Of a stretch of DNA of 64,000 nt, positions 58,874 through 64,000 are shown in pieces. A program made the translations under genes and the position numbers. The notes beneath the pieces were generated by a model, which saw nothing but the letters and a program-made list of their open reading frames with translations, did not search any database and was not told the origin of the DNA. Within the stretch, counting starts at the first letter, position 1; the number at the start of each line of letters is the position of its first letter. The stretch is taken from positions 41,250,201-41,314,200 of the forward strand of contig OY821771.1 in the NCBI GenBank assembly GCA_963682175.1, given 5' to 3'. The stretch is from Triglochin maritima (taxonomy: Eukaryota > Streptophyta > Magnoliopsida > Alismatales > Juncaginaceae).

Positions 58874-59892
58874 TGGAACTTCTTTCTCGTCAAATTGGAT
58901 TTTGCATCTCTCAGTTCAAATACCGTGAACACCTTACAGGAAACTTCTTCAAACGAATAAGCGCGGATAGCGAACTGAACTTCTTCTTCTTTTTCACTTC
59001 TTCTGGAATTGAATGAGTTGAGCAGATCTTTCATGATTCCGAATAATGAAATGAAATATATCAATTGCTTTTTGTGAACATATGATCTGAGAACAACATG
59101 AACCAAACAATTCACACGTCAATGCCAGTACATGTCCCTGTTTGTGTTGACCATTACATCATCAATGCTGAAAACTTTTCAAGATCTGACCTCATGGATA
59201 GCTTTCTAATTTCCTTTGAAAGTTTTTTTGACGAATAAAATTAATGTATAGTCGATTTCAACGGTATGCGATGTTAAGTATTTCCAAAGGTGTTTCTAGA
59301 ATATGGAGTAGGCTTGATGAAGTAAAATAATGTGAGTAAAGATCATCTAAACTCCCTTTCAATAGAAAATCCATCTAAGTAAGAGAAACTAATTACTTTG
59401 ACATCTTAATAATTAACTTGATTTTTTTTATTTACATTTTGACATTAACAATTTTAAAATTCAAAATTCATTATTTATAATGAATTGGTTCGGATTTGCC
59501 ACAAAAATTATATTTTACATCTTCAGAGTCATGGTTCTCTTAAGTGGCCGATGACATCAAAGCCAAAAAGAATGCAACTGTGGATAAGAGAGCAAGCATC
59601 GTCAAAACACGACACGTGAAACAGATCAACCAGCAGTAAATGTCCTTTTAATACAAAGAGCTTAAAGAATAACGATATTTCGGCCATTCATTATTCGGTT
59701 CAGGCCTTGCAGCCTAATCAAAACTCAAGAGACAATGAAGACAAATTAGAACGGGCCTTGACTAGCGACATGAGTTTGACGATTATAAACTAGCCGAAAT
59801 AAACCATATATGCAATATTATTTCTTATAAAAAAAATCAAAATGATGAGCTTATATTTCAAAATAAGATCACAAAAACGTTTATTCCATTGA
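58874..59892. other. Intergenic, no supported gene
   Basis: AT-rich spacer between two solo LTRs; nothing recognisable. Confidence 0.55.
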
Positions 59893-59897
59893 GTTCA

Positions 59898-61481
59898 TGT
59901 TAGATCTTAACCTAAATTATTGGGGTTAATCTTGTTTGGGCGGGAAAGATCGGAGGTTAAGAGTGTTTTGACCTTGGGGTACGGTGGAAGCATGGTTTGA
60001 GGTGATGGGAGTGACGGGAAGCATAGGCTCTCATGGGGGGTAACAAGAAGAAGCACACACGCCCTCACCTCTCTTTCTCTTAATACACCATCTTGCACTC
60101 CCTCTCCTCCTCTTCACGTCGGCAACGAGGTTGTTGGGCTCCGACCAGTGGTGGTGTGCAGCGAGCAAGGAGGCGACAAAGAGTGTGGTCGGTGGTGGTG
60201 GTGGTGTTGCTTGAAGAAGGTGGGAGAGGTGTGGAGCTCTGACCAAGACCATCTAAAAGGTCAACCGCCTTAGACATAGTTCAACCGTAAACTTAAGTAT
60301 ACTGCCTTAGTGTTCGACTGACTTGTGTTTTGTTCGATCGGTTATGGTGTTGTGGAACATAGGAAGACTCTGTTATTTTCGGTCAGACGGGATCCCTTTG
60401 TCGTTCGACCGTTGCTTGATTTCTTAATGTTTTCCTCGCTTAGACCTTCCAAACGGTTGACGCCCAATTACTTTTGTACGACCATTTTTGCTTGTGTTTG
60501 TTCGACCATTTGGGTTGTAGTTCAAACCTCATTTTGATTCAAGAGGAAACGGTCAACCACTTTGCCTTTTTCGGTCGACCGTTGGTGCCCAGTATTGAGT
60601 TTCATGTCCTTTGTTGGTGCCACATTTGTCTACGAAAACTCGTGTCCTCACCTCGTGTATGAGCCAGGAGGTGACGGTGGGTGCGACAATGATGTCTTCC
60701 CAGGGACCGCCTTGTGGAAAGGTGTGGGAACTTGATGCACGTGTCGTTTTATATTTATGAACTATGTTTGACATGTGCATTCGTGCAATCACATTTAGGT
60801 AGTAGACATGAGGGATCGTGGATCCCAATGTGTAGCGTTGTTACATAGCTCTGTTGGGTGAGGTGACTGGCGGCCTTGATGGAAGCATAGGTAACTGCTC
60901 AGCCTTGATGGCAGCGGAGATGATCGCGTGGACTCCCTTCCGGCGGGGATGTTTCAGATTGTGTGAGCAACCGATCTTTCAGCTTGTGTGAGCATACCTC
61001 TGTAAGACCGTGTATGCCGTGGTAGGTACACTTGGGGGACCCGATGTTGTTGGTGGGACAATTGTCTCTTGGTACCCCTGGAAGGGGAAGGCCTTACTGT
61101 TGCATTCGTTATGACATGTGATATTAGTATGATAAGTTCATTGTACTGTACTTTCATACTCATGTAGGTGGACTTGGTATACAGAGTTTCCTTATAGAAA
61201 CTCATGCATTGTTATCACTTTTGCATTTCAGGACCTCTGTATGTGCTGGTTGGGTGGCGACTAAAGGTGAGTGCACTCTGTGACCGAATCCTCCAGTCTA
61301 TCTTTAAGTTGTTATGATTACTTGTATTTGTACTCCCTGGTATTTTGATGTAATCATACTTTTGAAAACTCATGTGTAATGGTGCACATGTTGAATGTGA
61401 TTTGAGTAATTTTCTCATTCTCTCTGATCTTAATTCCTTGATAAATCGATTACATTTTCCGTTATCTTCTGGAATATTACA
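59898..61481 (-). mobile_element. Solo LTR family 2, copy Z
   Basis: Perfect GTTCA duplication at 59893-59897 and 61482-61486; on the minus strand it starts TGTAATATTCCAGAAG and ends in GATCTAACA. Shares with copy X the TTTAGGTAGTAGACATG and CTTGATGG-AGCGGAGATGA zones. 1584 bp, shorter than copies X and Y. Boxes at 60258-60590 are mostly decayed (GGTCAACC, GTTCAACC, GTTCGACC), so this is an old copy. Confidence 0.75.
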
Positions 61482-61728
61482 GTTCAGCCGAAAACATGCA
61501 GGCATCTCTGGTCTCTAGTGCTTAGCTGAGCTATACCCATCGAGATCAATGAATAATTAGAGGTCAATTAATATGGGTCATATAAGCAGAATGCCAAAGG
61601 GTGACCCACTCTTCATCAGAAAACAACAAGAAAAAAGAAAATATGCGATGGCCCACTGCTGAACAAATCAAAATGCTCCCTCTTCATGTGCCTGTGTTCT
61701 TCGCCAACTAGTTTAAATGTTTAATAAC

Positions 61729-63162
61729 TGTAGAATTTTGTGTTCTTATTTATGTATATATTTTTAAAATTTTACACATGGATACATGATCGATTTTCAT
61801 TTTTTCAACGATTTCATGTACATTATTTTATATTTATTCTAATATCATGTAATCTACACATATATATTAAAATAAATAGAATGAGATCATACTCAAAGAT
61901 TCTCTAAAATCTTTATTAAGATCCAGAGTTGCGTTGTCCATCAAATCATTCGCCGATTCGCCTCCAAGTGTTCACCAAACTCTAAACAAGATTAGAGAAA
62001 AATGAGTTAGTCAAACAATCTTTAAATTAAGGTTAGAATCTAGCTAATAACTCCTCTAAAACTTCCTTAGAATTTAATCTCCAACAACTTGAATAACTTA
62101 GAGATTTTCGGATGAATTAGTGGGGAGGTTAGGGAGATAGAGAATTTTTGCATTAACTAAAACAAGTAGGGAGAGAAGACCTATTCATAGACTCTCCCAA
62201 CACCCACATCATAGGTTATCCACTAACTCACGATCTCTTGTTTTTCCCTTCCTTAAACCAATCACTAATTGATACATAATCATCATCATCCACGTTTGAC
62301 CACAATTGGAATAAATTCAACCTATGATCAACACCAATCCCTTAATTAATTCTGTTAAAATCGTGCTCAGCGGTTGACCGAAACTTGCCTATCGGTCGTC
62401 TGATTGGCAGTTAATTGCGGTTCGGTTGAACCATGAAACTGGGGGGTCGACCAATCACACGCTATCAAAGCTACTGTGAATTTTCGGTCGAACAAACACG
62501 CCCATACAGTCGACTGTTTCTACACTAGAAAGTCATTGGAAGAGCTACTGGAAGTTTTCGGTCGAACTGCATTTCAAGTTGGTCGACCGATTATTTCAAG
62601 GATAAGTTCCCATAAATTATCGATTGAACCACAACTTTCACCTGGTCGACCGATTACAACCAAGAAGAGTTTGCGGAAGCTCCTATAAGTTTTCGGTCGA
62701 CCAAACACATCCATTTGATTGACCGTTCATATACGTAACAACTACTATGAATTTTTGGTTGACCGGTCTCTGAAAATGTTCAACCGTTTTGGCCTGATTT
62801 TGGGCTTTATCAAATTTTGGATTTATATCCAACAAAATTTGATCTTTGGGGTCTTTAGCAAATTCATATATCATGTAACATATCATCATATGTAATATCA
62901 AAACATACACTACATAATACACACATCTCATATGAATTCATTTATGATTCTAACTATGTCGTTTTCACAAGATATTGATTTTATCGATTCACCACATGTA
63001 TATTATTTCACATGAAATTCAATACACCATATGAACGAAAAATCAAACTTCTTGTTTTCCAATTTTGTGGTGTGACATATAGTAGGATCTTAGTTATATT
63101 GGCAGTGATATTAAACACTTAATATCATAAACTATAAGTGATATCTAACTGCACATTATAGT
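61729..63162 (-). mobile_element. Family 1 LTR, copy C, interrupted
   Basis: Starts TGTAGAATTTTG on the plus strand, parallel to the start of copy A, and follows copy A through a TGTTCACCAAACTCTAAACAAGATT zone, decayed boxes (62370-62790) and the AACAAAATTTGA zone. It stops where copy D begins, at a point equal to an internal position of copy A (after ACATTATAG), so its other part lies beyond copy D outside the window. Whether it is solo is unknown. Confidence 0.7.
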
Positions 63163-64000
63163 TGTAGGATTTCTAGTTTAATTGTACATATATATTTTCG
63201 AAATTTTTGTACAACAAGGATCATTCATATATTTTCTACGATTTGTTTTTCATGCATGCATCTGTTTGCTTCAATGATTGCTTAAAACACATTAAAACAA
63301 ACTTTGGGACTCCGAAATTCATACCTAGAAGTTCTCTAAAACTTCTTGAAGATCCAGAGACGTTGAGGATGTTTGTCGCTGCGCCGGATGCCTCCGAGTA
63401 TTCACCAAAATCTAAACAAGATTGGAGAGAGAAGAGCTAGCCTCTCAATCTCCAACAGGGTTTAGAATCTAACTACTAACCCTTCTTTAGTTCCCTTGAG
63501 AAGAAGATCTCTGAAACTAAAAACTAAACTCAAGAATTAATGGAATTTCGTGGAGAATTATGGAGAGAGAAGTTTGCACAAGAAGATAATGAATTAATTA
63601 ATTGAGGTAATGAGATAAACTTGTATTTATAAGTTCTCTCCAAATTACTTATTCATGTGCAACCTCTTTCCCATGATTTCATGCAAACTTTCATCTAACC
63701 ATCCATTATTTGCTAACAAATAATCTTAGCCACGAATTAAATCAGTTATGGACCAATTTCATGCATGATCTAATTAATTCTTAAATTTATTCTGCAGAAA
63801 ACCGTCTGGACCGGTTGACCGTACCGAGTTTCGGTCGACCGTTTGACATTCTGTCAACCGTTCGCAACAATAAAATATTTCATCGCAATGTTCGGTTGAC
63901 CGACCGATAGATTCGGTTGACCGTTCCGAACATACGAAAATTCCCTATTATCGGTCGAGACGTGTCCGGTCGACCGTGCACCGACCGGTCGACTGTTTAC
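63163..64000 (-). mobile_element. Family 1 LTR, copy D, nested in copy C, cut by window end
   Basis: Starts TGTAGGATTTC and follows the reverse complement of copy B closely, including a minus-strand TATAAATACAAG near 63615. Boxes from 63812 onward are a mix of GGTCGACC and GGTTGACC where copy B has intact boxes. Interrupts copy C in the same orientation. The other end and target duplication are outside the window. Confidence 0.75.

Overview
The window looks like nuclear DNA of a flowering plant, most likely a eudicot. It is AT-rich and packed with nested transposons. Its genes have GT-AG introns, and the protein families are plant-specific: class I small heat-shock proteins, an EPF-like peptide, a plastid ribose-5-phosphate isomerase and a RING-H2 protein. 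I cannot name the species. Seven genes can be supported. They cover under a fifth of the window, even counting introns.

Layout. 1-5.0 kb: no gene, two non-autonomous Mutator-like (MULE) elements. 5.09-5.71 kb: class I sHSP gene 1 with a heat-shock promoter. 6.1-17.5 kb: a transposon block with two hAT-type elements, a CACTA-type element, an Athila/Ogre-like solo LTR, an LTR remnant, and a 2.1-kb solo LTR (family 2, copy X) that is itself split by another solo LTR (family 1, copy A). 17.6-18.3 kb: sHSP gene 2, whose heat-shock element starts only about 110 bp past the end of copy X. 19.2-26.9 kb: a complete but broken Copia retrotransposon with both LTRs and a GTATT target duplication, interrupted in its integrase region by solo LTR copy B. 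27.1-28.1 kb: a Harbinger-like element with a 72-bp tandem repeat. 32.2-33.0 kb: an EPFL4/5/6-type peptide gene. 35.6-40.4 kb: a CACTA end, family 2 solo LTR copy Y and a MULE. 40.8-42.9 kb: plastid ribose-5-phosphate isomerase. 43.6-48.2 kb: two tandem minus-strand genes for secreted EGF-like, tail-anchored proteins; one has gained a Ser/Pro-rich 24-residue repeat. 49.7-53.4 kb: a fold-back element and a MULE with transposase remains. 54.4-56.3 kb: a RING-H2 gene. 56.8-64 kb: a MITE and further solo LTRs, one nested in a relative and running off the window.

The most unusual signal is a paired palindrome, consensus CGGTCGACCG. Two boxes sit 21-22 bp apart, and such pairs recur 5-9 times per LTR. 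The same arrangement occurs in LTRs that otherwise look unrelated: the Copia LTRs, solo-LTR families 1 and 2, and the remnant near 12.5 kb. In the Copia LTR five pairs repeat at exactly 73 bp. Where a TATA box can be placed, the boxes lie on its U3 side. Between families the sequence joining the boxes differs while the boxes and spacing persist. This suggests a shared cis-regulatory module used by several retrotransposon families in this genome. Function is inference; the spacings were counted directly in the sequence.

The host genes do not form one pathway. The two sHSP genes are dispersed duplicates that transposons have pushed about 12 kb apart. The two EGF-like genes are a local tandem duplication with the same six-exon plan.
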